A stretch of 24,078 nucleotides of DNA from Omnitrophica WOR_2 bacterium GWA2_47_8 (GTDB taxonomy: Bacteria > Omnitrophota > Gorgyraeia > Zapsychrales > GWA2-47-8): assembly GCA_001805375.1 (NCBI GenBank), contig MHFY01000089.1:19911-43988 (forward strand), written 5' to 3'. Positions 15,549 through 21,611 of the stretch are shown in pieces. Below the pieces are notes generated by a model. It was not told the origin of the DNA, ran no database searches, and worked only from the letters and a program-made list of their open reading frames with translations. The position numbers and the translations under genes are program-made. The stretch's first letter is position 1; the number at the start of each line of letters is the position of its first letter.

Positions 15549-15622
15549 AGCTATCAGCGTTCAGGTGTCAGGCATCAGCAGCGGATAGCTTGCAGCTAGA
15601 AGCCGACTGAAAGCTGAAAGCT
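15549..15622. repeat. Heptad palindrome I, AGSNNTC word family
   Basis: The left arm is four contiguous heptads AGCTATC, AGCGTTC, AGGTGTC and AGGCATC (15549-15576). The right arm, read inverted from 15622, starts with two identical AGCTTTC words (15609-15622) followed by more diverged ones. It fills the space between a strong promoter and tRNA-Leu, so it should be transcribed as the leader of that gene. Confidence 0.78.
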
Positions 15623-15628
15623 CATAAT

Positions 15629-15713
15629 GCGGAAGTGGCGGAATTGGTATACGCGTACGTCTCAGAAGCGTATGGGGAAACCCGTGAGAGTTCAAATCTC
15701 TCCTTCCGCACCA
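15629..15713 (+). tRNA. tRNA-Leu (anticodon CAG)
   Basis: The 85-base class II tRNA has acceptor strands GCGGAAG (15629-15635) and CTTCCGC (15703-15709) that pair at all seven positions, discriminator A and an encoded CCA at 15711-15713. The anticodon loop CTCAGAA gives anticodon CAG, reading CUG. A long variable arm (around GGGGAAACCC) and a T arm GAGAG-TTCAAAT-CTCTC are present. The long variable arm and A73 fit leucine. A strong promoter lies 85 bases upstream and smpB starts 17 bases downstream, so the tRNA is probably processed from a transcript that includes smpB. Confidence 0.95.
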
Positions 15714-15730
15714 ATTCTCAAAGGAAGCTC

Positions 15731-16186
15731 GTGTCGAATCCAATTGCCACTAATAAGAAGGCCTACCGTGACTACTTTTTCACGCAGACTTGGGAATGCG
15801 GAATTGAGCTTAAAGGCGGAGAGGTGAAGTCTATCCGGGCGGGAGAGGTCAATTTTGCGGACAGTTTTGCCCGGATGGAAGGCGGCCAGGTCTTTCTTTA
15901 TAATCTGCACATCAATCCTTACGCCCAGGCCAGCTATTTAAATCAGGAACCGGACCGCATTCGAAGGCTGCTGCTTCATAAAAAAGAGATCAAGAAAATG
16001 ACCGGCCTGGTCACCCAAAAGCATCTCACCTTGATCCCCACCAAGATCTATCTTAACAACCGCGGTTTTGTAAAAGTTGAGCTGGCCTTGGGCCAGGGCA
16101 AAAAGCAATACGACAAGCGCGAGGCCATCAAAAAACGCGAACTTGACCGGGGCTTAAGCCGGGTTGTGAAACAAAGGAAGAGATAA
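15731..16186 (+). CDS. smpB: SsrA-binding protein SmpB
   Basis: The 151-residue protein carries the SmpB core: NKKAYRDYFFTQTWECGIELKGGEVKSIRAGEVNFADSF is the family's N-terminal half, and LLLHKKEIKKM, LTLIPTKIYLNNRGFVKVELALGQGKKQYDKREAIKKRE the rest. A basic tail (RVVKQRKR) follows, which in the known structure enters the ribosome in place of mRNA. SmpB binds tmRNA and is required for trans-translation of stalled ribosomes. The GTG at 15731 is preferred because AAGGAAG stands just before it. A longer frame starting at 15635 would be encoded by tRNA-Leu and is spurious. The tmRNA gene lies only 729 bases downstream, after a nucleotidyltransferase pair. Confidence 0.95.
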   Translation: MSNPIATNKKAYRDYFFTQTWECGIELKGGEVKSIRAGEVNFADSFARMEGGQVFLYNLHINPYAQASYLNQEPDRIRRLLLHKKEIKKMTGLVTQKHLTLIPTKIYLNNRGFVKVELALGQGKKQYDKREAIKKRELDRGLSRVVKQRKR

Positions 16187-16193
16187 AAAATCA

Positions 16194-16223
16194 TTGGTAT
16201 CACAGAGAACATTATTGTAGAAT
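16194..16223 (+). promoter_or_regulatory. Possible promoter of the nucleotidyltransferase pair
   Basis: TTGGTA (16194-16199) and TAGAAT (16218-16223) are 18 bases apart and end 6 bases before the ATG at 16230. No Shine-Dalgarno sequence is seen, so a leaderless message would result. Confidence 0.3.
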
Positions 16224-16229
16224 TCAAAT

Positions 16230-16727
16230 ATGATCATTTATGAAGAAATTTTACGGGAATTTCAGAAACAAAAGGTGAAATATGTACTGGTGGGAGGAAT
16301 AGCGCTCAATTTGCTCGGTTCTTTGCGCAGCACCGCTGATTTAGATATTCTTGTTGAAATGAGTGACAATAATCTCGCGAAGGTCGTCCAAATCTTGAAA
16401 AGGCAGGGGTATCGTGTTAAGCAACCCGTTGATCCCATGGGCATTGCGAATAGCCGGATAAGGCAGGATTGGATTAAAAATAAGCATATGAAAGCCTTTA
16501 ATTTTTATAAAGAACAGGAATTTAAAGAAGTTGATATCATTATTGACTCTCCGGTCTCATATGAGAAGGCTAAAAAAGATGCTATACTTATCCAGGCAGA
16601 CAACATTAAAATACCGGTTGTCTCTATAGATAATTTGATCAAAATGAAAAAGGATACCGGTCGTCCAATGGATAAGTTGGACGTGAGTGAATTAAAGAAG
16701 ATAAAAGAATTAAAAAGGCGGAAATGA
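16230..16727 (+). CDS. Nucleotidyltransferase of the MNT/AbiEii-like superfamily
   Basis: The 165-residue protein has the nucleotidyltransferase core. The glycine pair G22-G23 in VLVGGIALNLLG is followed by the metal-binding D37-L-D39 in STADLDILV, and a third acidic position occurs in EVDIIID (about residue 104). The C-terminal part ends in a lysine-rich helix. This arrangement is found in AbiEii-type toxins and in MNT antitoxins that modify HEPN partners; I cannot say which applies. Its stop codon overlaps the ATG of a 55-residue ORF (ATGA overlap), indicating translational coupling. The pair sits between smpB and ssrA, two genes that work together, and looks like a cassette placed between them. 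No HEPN domain is encoded nearby. Confidence 0.82.
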   Translation: MIIYEEILREFQKQKVKYVLVGGIALNLLGSLRSTADLDILVEMSDNNLAKVVQILKRQGYRVKQPVDPMGIANSRIRQDWIKNKHMKAFNFYKEQEFKEVDIIIDSPVSYEKAKKDAILIQADNIKIPVVSIDNLIKMKKDTGRPMDKLDVSELKKIKELKRRK

Positions 16728-16891
16728 TGTTTCAATGGGAAAGTGAAAAGGAGCGCTTATCGCGATTTATGAAAATTCCAGCGAAGAAAAAGCTGGAATG
16801 GCTTTATGAGATGAAGGAATTCCTCTGGAAGTTTTCAACTCCCCGACAGCGGAAACTTCGTTGGAAATTGCGCTCTCCGCGTTGGGATTAA
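16724..16891 (+). CDS. 55-residue basic protein coupled to the nucleotidyltransferase
   Basis: This ORF overlaps the preceding stop codon (ATGA); a second ATG follows directly at 16727. The product, beginning MMFQWESEKERLSRFMK, is tryptophan-rich and strongly basic toward the C-terminus (RQRKLRWKLRSPRW), and is predicted to be mostly helical. It has no signal peptide or membrane segment. I recognise no named family. The tight overlap and matching strand suggest a partner of the nucleotidyltransferase, for example the second member of a toxin-antitoxin-like pair, but that is inference. It ends 23 bases before ssrA, so it is confined to the space between smpB and tmRNA. Confidence 0.6.
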   Translation: MMFQWESEKERLSRFMKIPAKKKLEWLYEMKEFLWKFSTPRQRKLRWKLRSPRWD

Positions 16892-16914
16892 TGTACTTTT
16901 AAATGTTCACTCAT

Positions 16915-17325
16915 GGGGGTGACTGGCCTCGACTTAGGTTGGCGAGGTATAGGTGGCATGCCGAGGAAGCCTGGTTGGCCTCGTTAAACCTCTAGGCACA
17001 ACTAAACGCAAACGAAACAGCGCAAGCTGAAATCGATGCCGCGAATGAAATCGTGAATAACGTTTTCAAACGCGCAACAGTCCCTGTCTAATAGCACAGG
17101 GCCGTTTTGGGAGAGATGCCTGCGATCTTTCAAAACGTCATTAGCAGGATAGTTCTAAATTGCGCTTTCGGATTTAGGACGAACCTTAAGAAAGCTAATC
17201 TTGTTTACGTTTGTTTATTTAAAGAAACAAGATGATTCGCCTCACGGCGAAAAAATAAACTAAGCATGTAGAGGCCTATACTGAAGAACTTAAGGACGCG
17301 AGTTCGATTCTCGCCACCTCCACCA
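16915..17325 (+). ncRNA. ssrA: Transfer-messenger RNA (tmRNA)
   Basis: The 411-base gene opens with GGGGGTGACTGG and closes with an encoded CCA at 17323-17325. The acceptor strands GGGGGTG (16915-16921) and CACCTCC (17315-17321) pair with one G-U. The T arm is GCGAG-TTCGATT-CTCGC. The pseudoknot-1 signature GGCATGCCGAGG is present near 16957, and AACTAAGCATGTAG near 17258 matches the conserved 3' segment. The tag frame begins at GCA (17008-17010) and runs 27 codons to a double stop TAA TAG (17089-17094), which lie in the loop of a CCCTGT/ACAGGG stem. The tag starts ANETAQAE and ends KRATVPV, long and without the usual ALAA ending. It is a one-piece tmRNA, near smpB. Its 3' end runs directly into a structured element. 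Confidence 0.95.
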
Positions 17326-17455
17326 TGCTTCGTCAAAGTGCTTTCGCCTTTGACTTCGCATGGCTTCGCCAGGCGAAAGGCGAAGAATTTAGAAAGCATG
17401 GTGGTTATCCTGCGAAGTCCCCAAACGAAAGTTTTGGGACGAAGCAGGAGCCACC
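17320..17455 (+). other. Multi-hairpin structured element attached to the tmRNA 3' end
   Basis: CCACCATGCTT (17320-17330), which includes the tmRNA 3' end, is perfectly complementary to 17394-17404. Within it are two perfect 7-bp stems (17332-17338/17348-17354 and 17364-17370/17379-17385). Beyond it, CCTGC (17409-17413) pairs with GCAGG (17444-17448). A symmetric GAA/GAA internal loop, a 10-bp stem with one mismatch and a GAAA tetraloop lie inside that pairing. GGTGG (17400-17404) can also pair with CCACC at 17451-17455, so two folds compete. The GNRA loop and symmetric purine internal loop suggest an RNA structure rather than a DNA site. Confidence 0.65.
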
Positions 17456-17492
17456 AAAATTTTGAACTTCCCCGCTCCCCTCACCCAAAATT

Positions 17493-17753
17493 ATGTATTT
17501 CATTTATATTCTTAAAAGTCAAAAGCAAATAAATAAACTTTACATTGGTATAACGCATAATCTCTCTGAGAGATTAAAAGAGCATAATGAATGCCCGATG
17601 TGTAGTTATATAAAAAGTTATGGACCTTGGATATTGGAATCTTATATAGGTGTTAGAGGGGAAGCTTTAGCCAAGAAGTTAGAACAGTATTTTAAGCAAG
17701 GATCGGGTTATTCTTTTTTACGAAAGAGACTAATTGCAAGAAATAAATGCTAA
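17493..17753 (+). CDS. GIY-YIG nuclease domain protein, URI type
   Basis: The 86-residue protein is a single GIY-YIG domain. It opens with YFIYIL and has LYIGITHNLSERLKEHN, which together give the two tyrosines, the YIG motif and the conserved arginine and histidine. RGEALAKKLEQYFKQGSGY contains the expected catalytic glutamate region. This small, stand-alone form is common in candidate-phylum genomes, and related domains occur in homing endonucleases. Whether this one cuts DNA specifically is unknown. It is A/T-rich in codon use compared with the dehydrogenase genes upstream, and lies directly behind the structured element at the tmRNA 3' end. That suggests the element and this gene travel as a unit. 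Confidence 0.88.
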   Translation: MYFIYILKSQKQINKLYIGITHNLSERLKEHNECPMCSYIKSYGPWILESYIGVRGEALAKKLEQYFKQGSGYSFLRKRLIARNKC

Positions 17754-17944
17754 GTCCATTTATATTGGGATAAAATTTAGCGCCGCATTTTATTTATGCT
17801 CTTGAAATATATTTATTTATAGTGGGTTGTAAAAATGCTACTATTTCCTTGAGTATCAAGTGCCCAAGCGGTGCCCACGGAAAGTGAAAAAGTTGTAAGA
17901 TTTTGTATGGATGATTAAACGTATCCATTAGGAGATCCTGCCTG

Positions 17945-18880
17945 GTGAGTTTCTTTCGAAGAATCATCGTTGTCTTTATTTGGTTGATTGCCTCAGCGGG
18001 ATTCCATTTCATCTATCACTGGCCGATGATGGTAAGTGTTGTTTTGTTCCTCGCGTTGCCATTGCTCGGGTGGTATCTTCGCAGTGATAAAATTTTAGCA
18101 ATTGGTGCGCTCATAGGATCCCTGGCGATGCTCATAAGCCTTAGTCGCATTGCGCCGAGCAATAATCGCGATTGGGCAACGGAATTTTCTGTTTTACCTA
18201 GAGTCCACATATCTGATCAGCAAGTGACCATCGAGGGATTTCGGAATTTCAAATGGCGTGGCCCCCAAGAATTTAACCCAGTTTGGGCAACGCGTTCCTT
18301 CGATCTGCGAAGATTGGAGAGTCTGGATCTTATTGTTGAGCCGTTTAAGGATTCGGAGCTTATGGCTCATACAATGCTGAGGTTTGGATTTGGAGAAAAC
18401 GAATATTTCATTGTTTCCGTTGAGGCCCGTGCGGAAAAGCATGAGACATATGATCTGGTTGCCGGCGCCCTGCGTCAATTCGAATTGATCTATCTATTTG
18501 GTAGCGAGTCTGATTTCCTGACTGTCCGAGCCGTTTACCGGGGGGCACGGCTTTATGCATACCCGGTAAAAGCGGAACGGAAATTTATAGCTGACCTCTT
18601 TAGGGACCTGGCGTCATCAGCCAATGCTTTGCATGCCAACCCAAAGTTCTACCAGAGCATCCGGTATAATTGTACTACAACTTTGGTCAAACATTTTGAT
18701 CGTCAGCAACATCAAGAGCACATTGGTCTGCGCTATGAAACGCTTTTTCCCGCGCTCACCGGTAAGCTTTTGCACCGGATGGGGTACATGGATACCGCTT
18801 ATTCATACGAAGAGGCTAAAGAATACTTCCGTGTTGATGAGCGCATCAGGGAATCTCAGCGTCACCACAAATCGCAGTGA
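17945..18880 (+). CDS. DUF4105 (Lnb-like) membrane-anchored protein
   Basis: The 311-residue protein has two or three N-terminal membrane segments (about 5-25, 28-45, 48-68) and then an extracytoplasmic DUF4105 domain. The signature blocks are HTMLRFGFGENEYFIVSVEARAE, ALRQFELIYLFGSESD and SIRYNCTTTLVKHF. H142 and C243 occupy the positions of the papain-like dyad proposed for this family. DUF4105 is part of Lnb, an enzyme that N-acylates lipoproteins in bacteria lacking Lnt; many relatives are uncharacterised, so the reaction here is open. The start is GTG at 17945, with GGAGA upstream. Composition and codon use differ somewhat from the operons to the left, and it lies next to the tmRNA element, so acquisition by transfer is possible. 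Confidence 0.8.
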   Translation: MSFFRRIIVVFIWLIASAGFHFIYHWPMMVSVVLFLALPLLGWYLRSDKILAIGALIGSLAMLISLSRIAPSNNRDWATEFSVLPRVHISDQQVTIEGFRNFKWRGPQEFNPVWATRSFDLRRLESLDLIVEPFKDSELMAHTMLRFGFGENEYFIVSVEARAEKHETYDLVAGALRQFELIYLFGSESDFLTVRAVYRGARLYAYPVKAERKFIADLFRDLASSANALHANPKFYQSIRYNCTTTLVKHFDRQQHQEHIGLRYETLFPALTGKLLHRMGYMDTAYSYEEAKEYFRVDERIRESQRHHKSQ

Positions 18881-19019
18881 ATACTGCGGGATTACCACTT
18901 ATAAAAGATTTAACGCTACCATGCTTCATAATTCTTCCCAATGTATTATTAAAAATAAAAAGACAACTTTCGGGATGTCTGATATTATTATCTAAAATAA
19001 TCTTAACAAGGAGGCTGCT

Positions 19020-19886
19020 ATTAAAAAATTATGTTTGTCGATCGTTTCTGTCCTTTCCCTTTTAACCGTTTTGAGCTTGAATTCCCCCGCCGCAGAAAAT
19101 AATGAAAATCCTTTTTCCGCCAAATTAAGCGTCAGATATTCGCCGGAGGTCGATATTAAAGACCAGTCCGGAGAATTACAATACGCAAAGATCGTGTTAA
19201 GGCTCGGATATCAGAAAATTTTAGAGAATGGAACTCCGGTCTATATTAATATCGGGCCGGATCATTACATCCTGACGGAGAATAGCGCGGTCAATCTGCC
19301 GCCCGATGCTAAATCCCGAGGGATAAGAGTGGGGACCGAGTTAAATGTTCCCTTTGTTGATGATCATTTTTTGTTGGGTTTAGAATTAAACCCCACGTTC
19401 CAAACCGCCAAGGAAGTGCAGTTTGATTCCGACGGTTTCCGGATGAGGTTCAGCACATTCTTGAAATATAAAGCGGATAATGGTTTAGTCTGGGTGTTGG
19501 GAGCGAATGTCCGGCCCGGATATGAAATGCCGGTTTTGCCCATATTCGGATTTAATTATCAGCTCAATGATAAGATCTCCATTAATTTGGTCTCTGACGC
19601 CCCCAACGTTTCGTATGCGCTTACCGATAAAACAAAACTGCTTTGGGAATTTGATTATACGTTCGATGAGTTTGAAATAATCGGCGGCTCTTTGGATGGC
19701 TCAACCTTAAGCATTCAAGACTTCGCCACCGGCGCGGGCATTGAACATACGTTTAATGATCATGTCGCGGTCAAGGCCGGGTTCGGCGGCGTTTTTAACA
19801 GGATCATCAAATATGAAGACGCTCCGGGCAAAGTCGTGCCGGAGAACGGCGTGTATTTTAGTGTAAAAGCCGACGTGCATTTTTAA
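19020..19886 (+). CDS. Probable outer-membrane beta-barrel protein with an ATT start
   Basis: A full Shine-Dalgarno sequence AAGGAGG (19008-19014) stands 5 bases before an in-frame ATT at 19020. Read from there, the product begins MKKLCLSIVSV, a textbook signal peptide with cleavage after SPAA near residue 25, followed by about 263 residues of alternating beta strands. Aromatic and small residues are regular (LSVRYSPEV, VGTELNVPFV, LLGLELNPTF, FSVKADVHF), and the protein ends in phenylalanine as many outer-membrane barrels do. The next in-frame start, TTG at 19035, is 20 bases from the ribosome site and would remove the basic n-region; the nearby ATG at 19031 is out of frame. I recognise no specific family; a porin-like or transport barrel is likely. 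Confidence 0.72.
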   Translation: MKKLCLSIVSVLSLLTVLSLNSPAAENNENPFSAKLSVRYSPEVDIKDQSGELQYAKIVLRLGYQKILENGTPVYINIGPDHYILTENSAVNLPPDAKSRGIRVGTELNVPFVDDHFLLGLELNPTFQTAKEVQFDSDGFRMRFSTFLKYKADNGLVWVLGANVRPGYEMPVLPIFGFNYQLNDKISINLVSDAPNVSYALTDKTKLLWEFDYTFDEFEIIGGSLDGSTLSIQDFATGAGIEHTFNDHVAVKAGFGGVFNRIIKYEDAPGKVVPENGVYFSVKADVHF

Positions 19887-19893
19887 GAAATTG

Positions 19894-19902
19894 TGATATA
19901 TT
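19894..19902 (+). promoter_or_regulatory. Extended -10 promoter ahead of the fluoride riboswitch
   Basis: TGATATATT is an extended -10 motif (TG, one base, TATATT). It places the transcript start near 19909, just before the aptamer, and would compensate for the absence of a good -35 box. Confidence 0.45.
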
Positions 19903-19913
19903 AAATTTAAATT

Positions 19914-19983
19914 TAGGCGATGGAGTTCGCCGGATTTTTTATAAAACCGCTAACATATCTTTTTAAAGCTGATAACTCCTACG
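19914..19983 (+). promoter_or_regulatory. Fluoride (crcB-type) riboswitch aptamer
   Basis: The P1 hairpin is GGCG (19916-19919) with CGCC (19928-19931), closing the conserved loop ATGGAGTT. A weak P2 stem GCT/AGC follows. Then comes GCTGATAACTCCTACGG, which matches the conserved 3' segment of fluoride riboswitches. The diagnostic pseudoknot is intact: GGAGTT (19922-19927) is complementary to AACTCC (19974-19979) over six bases. In the known class the pseudoknot encloses a fluoride ion held by magnesium ions. It leads into a terminator and then a CPA2 antiporter gene, a recognised target of this class. Confidence 0.9.
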
Positions 19984-20021
19984 GTTCTGAAATAAGAATT
20001 GTGGGAGTTTTTTGTTTTTTG
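19974..20021 (+). terminator. Terminator expression platform of the fluoride riboswitch
   Basis: AACTCCTAC (19974-19982) pairs with GTGGGAGTT (20001-20009) with a single U-G wobble. An inner TTCT/AGAA stem and a long T-rich run (20008-20021) complete a Rho-independent terminator. The 5' strand of this stem is the same AACTCC needed for the aptamer pseudoknot, so fluoride binding and termination exclude each other: the gene should be on when fluoride is present. Confidence 0.85.
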
Positions 20022-20077
20022 GTAAAAGTCATCAAATCGTTAATCAATTTTGTTAACATTAAAAAATGGAGGGAAGG

Positions 20078-21268
20078 ATGGAGAATATCTTTGCGGTTGC
20101 TTCTTTATGGTTGGGCTTGGCAGTTTTTTCAGCCATTATCGCCTATCACTTAAAGATTTCCATAGCGCTTGTGGAAATATGCATCGGTATCGTTGCCGCT
20201 GCGGTCATGGATCATTTTTTTGGCCCGAATGCTTTTGGAAGTAATTTAGAGTGGCTTCGTTTTTTGGCATCGAGCGGCGCTGTTCTTCTTACTTTTTTAG
20301 CCGGCGCTGAACTGGATCCCAGAGTCATTCGTACTAAATGGAAGGAAGTTATGGCCGTGGGGTTGGTAGGATTTCTCGCACCGTTTTTAGGCTGTACGGC
20401 CTTCGCGCGTTTTATTCTTCATTGGGATCCGAGGGCAAGTTGGTTAGCCGGAGTTGCTCTTTCAACGACATCGATGGCGGTGGTTTACGCCGTAATGCTC
20501 GAAACAGGATTTAATAAAACGGAATTCGGTAAAGGGATATTAGGCGCATGTTTTATAAACGATCTTGGAACTGTTATCGCCCTCGGGCTTCTGTTCGCGC
20601 CATTTACCTATAAAACAATGGTATTTATTGTCGGTACTACAATCATACTTATCCTTTTTCCATTTATAACTTCATTCCTGCACCGAGTTTATGGAAATAG
20701 AACGGCTGCAATACGCGCAAAATGGGTCATGCTGGTGTTATTTGGCTTGGGTGCCCTTGCCTTATGGTCGGGAAGTGAAGCTGTGTTGCCGGCTTATATA
20801 GCAGGGATACTTATAGCTGAATTTGCCGTCAGGGAACATCATTGGGTGAGCAGGTTGCGTACCCTGACAGTAGGTTTTCTTACTCCATTTTATTTTATCA
20901 GGGCAGGCTCCCTTGTTTCAATTGCGGCTTTGATGAGCGCACCCATGATATTCTTAATACTTTTATTAGGAAAGGTTATTTCAAAAATTTTCGGACTCTA
21001 TCCGGTTATCGGCATTTTTCGAAAAGAACAGACAGAGAAGTGGTATTATACACTTCTCATGTCGACGGGGTTAACATTCGGGACCATTTCGGCGTTGTAT
21101 GGATTGTCCCATGGCATAGTGACCCAGGAGCAATATTCATTCTTGGTGGCGGCGGTTATTGCCAGTGCCGTTATCCCGACCTTGATAGCCAATTTTGTTT
21201 TTTTCCCGCACCATCTGCTTACCAAGCAGTCAGGCAAATTGATGTCCGAAGGCATCGATGAGGAATGA
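20078..21268 (+). CDS. CPA2-family cation:proton antiporter under fluoride riboswitch control
   Basis: The 396-residue protein has about eleven to thirteen membrane segments along its length and no soluble domain. It belongs to the monovalent cation:proton antiporter-2 group. Visible marks are LLTFLAGAELDP in an early helix and FINDLGTVIAL, with N161-D162 at the position of the paired acidic residues of the family. An ND pair instead of DD is usually associated with electroneutral exchange. The ATG at 20078 is preferred because GGAGG (20068-20072) precedes it by 5 bases; an ATG at 20066 overlaps that site. The riboswitch implies a role in fluoride resistance, for example exporting fluoride or repairing pH or sodium stress. 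Whether it moves fluoride itself cannot be read from sequence. Confidence 0.9.
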   Translation: MENIFAVASLWLGLAVFSAIIAYHLKISIALVEICIGIVAAAVMDHFFGPNAFGSNLEWLRFLASSGAVLLTFLAGAELDPRVIRTKWKEVMAVGLVGFLAPFLGCTAFARFILHWDPRASWLAGVALSTTSMAVVYAVMLETGFNKTEFGKGILGACFINDLGTVIALGLLFAPFTYKTMVFIVGTTIILILFPFITSFLHRVYGNRTAAIRAKWVMLVLFGLGALALWSGSEAVLPAYIAGILIAEFAVREHHWVSRLRTLTVGFLTPFYFIRAGSLVSIAALMSAPMIFLILLLGKVISKIFGLYPVIGIFRKEQTEKWYYTLLMSTGLTFGTISALYGLSHGIVTQEQYSFLVAAVIASAVIPTLIANFVFFPHHLLTKQSGKLMSEGIDEE

Positions 21269-21383
21269 TCTTTACTGAAAAGATCTTTAATCCCAAAATA
21301 TTCTTCGCCATTTTGTCAATCTTGTATATAATAGCTACATTAATTGATTCTTCTGTTGGTGATTCTTTAATCGAGAGGGAACA

Positions 21384-21611
21384 ATGGAAGAAAGACGAAA
21401 ATATCAACGTGTCAACGTTGATCTGCCCGCCCAATATAAATTTCCCCCAGATTCCCTGTCCAGTTTTATAAGCACGGTGGTTAATATCAGCGCCGAGGGG
21501 GTTTGTTTCATCTCCCAGCAGCAGATAAGATCAGGGCAGGATGTTGAACTTCAGGTCGATCTAGATACCAGTGAACAAGTCTCCTTTAAAGAAAAGGATA
21601 TATGCCAATGA
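21384..21611 (+). CDS. Short PilZ domain protein, C-terminally truncated
   Basis: The 75-residue product carries both c-di-GMP-binding motifs of PilZ domains: RxxxR as R5-KYQ-R9, and the N/DxSxxG motif as N34-I-S36-A-E-G39. It stops after the strand VELQVDL and a short charged tail, whereas a full PilZ domain continues for about 25-30 residues to close the barrel. It may be a truncated or minimal domain. Its 3' end overlaps the next gene by about 10 bases in another frame, so the short form is not the result of an obvious frameshift into the following coding sequence. The ATG has GAGAGGGA a few bases upstream. c-di-GMP binding might influence the glycosyltransferase-like gene it is coupled to, but this is inference. 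Confidence 0.72.
   Translation: MEERRKYQRVNVDLPAQYKFPPDSLSSFISTVVNISAEGVCFISQQQIRSGQDVELQVDLDTSEQVSFKEKDICQ

Noticed and set aside
5697..15622. CRISPR arrays or simple tandem repeats
   Set aside because: There are no constant repeats with unique spacers of even length; the words are 7 bases, degenerate and mirrored into inverted arms.
15635..15730. N-terminal extension of the smpB frame back to 15635
   Set aside because: It is translated from the tRNA-Leu gene and does not resemble SmpB; GTG 15731 has a ribosome site and yields the normal length.
15561..15743. Minus-strand 60-residue ORF
   Set aside because: It is a shadow of the tRNA-Leu gene and repeat I, a kind of false ORF often seen across tRNA genes.
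17205..17399. Minus-strand 64-residue ORF with a GGGGENRTRV-like segment
   Set aside because: It is the reverse complement of the tmRNA T arm and 3' end, not a protein-coding gene.
17320..18880. Classical genomic island at ssrA with attL/attR
   Set aside because: No integrase gene is present and I could not find a direct repeat of the tmRNA 3' end downstream within the window.
20066..20077. ATG at 20066 as antiporter start
   Set aside because: It overlaps the GGAGG that serves the ATG at 20078.
21313..21332. Promoter from TTGTCA (21313) and TATAAT (21327) before the PilZ ORF
   Set aside because: The spacing is only 8 bases; TATAAT alone may be real, but no matching -35 box was found at 16-18 bases.
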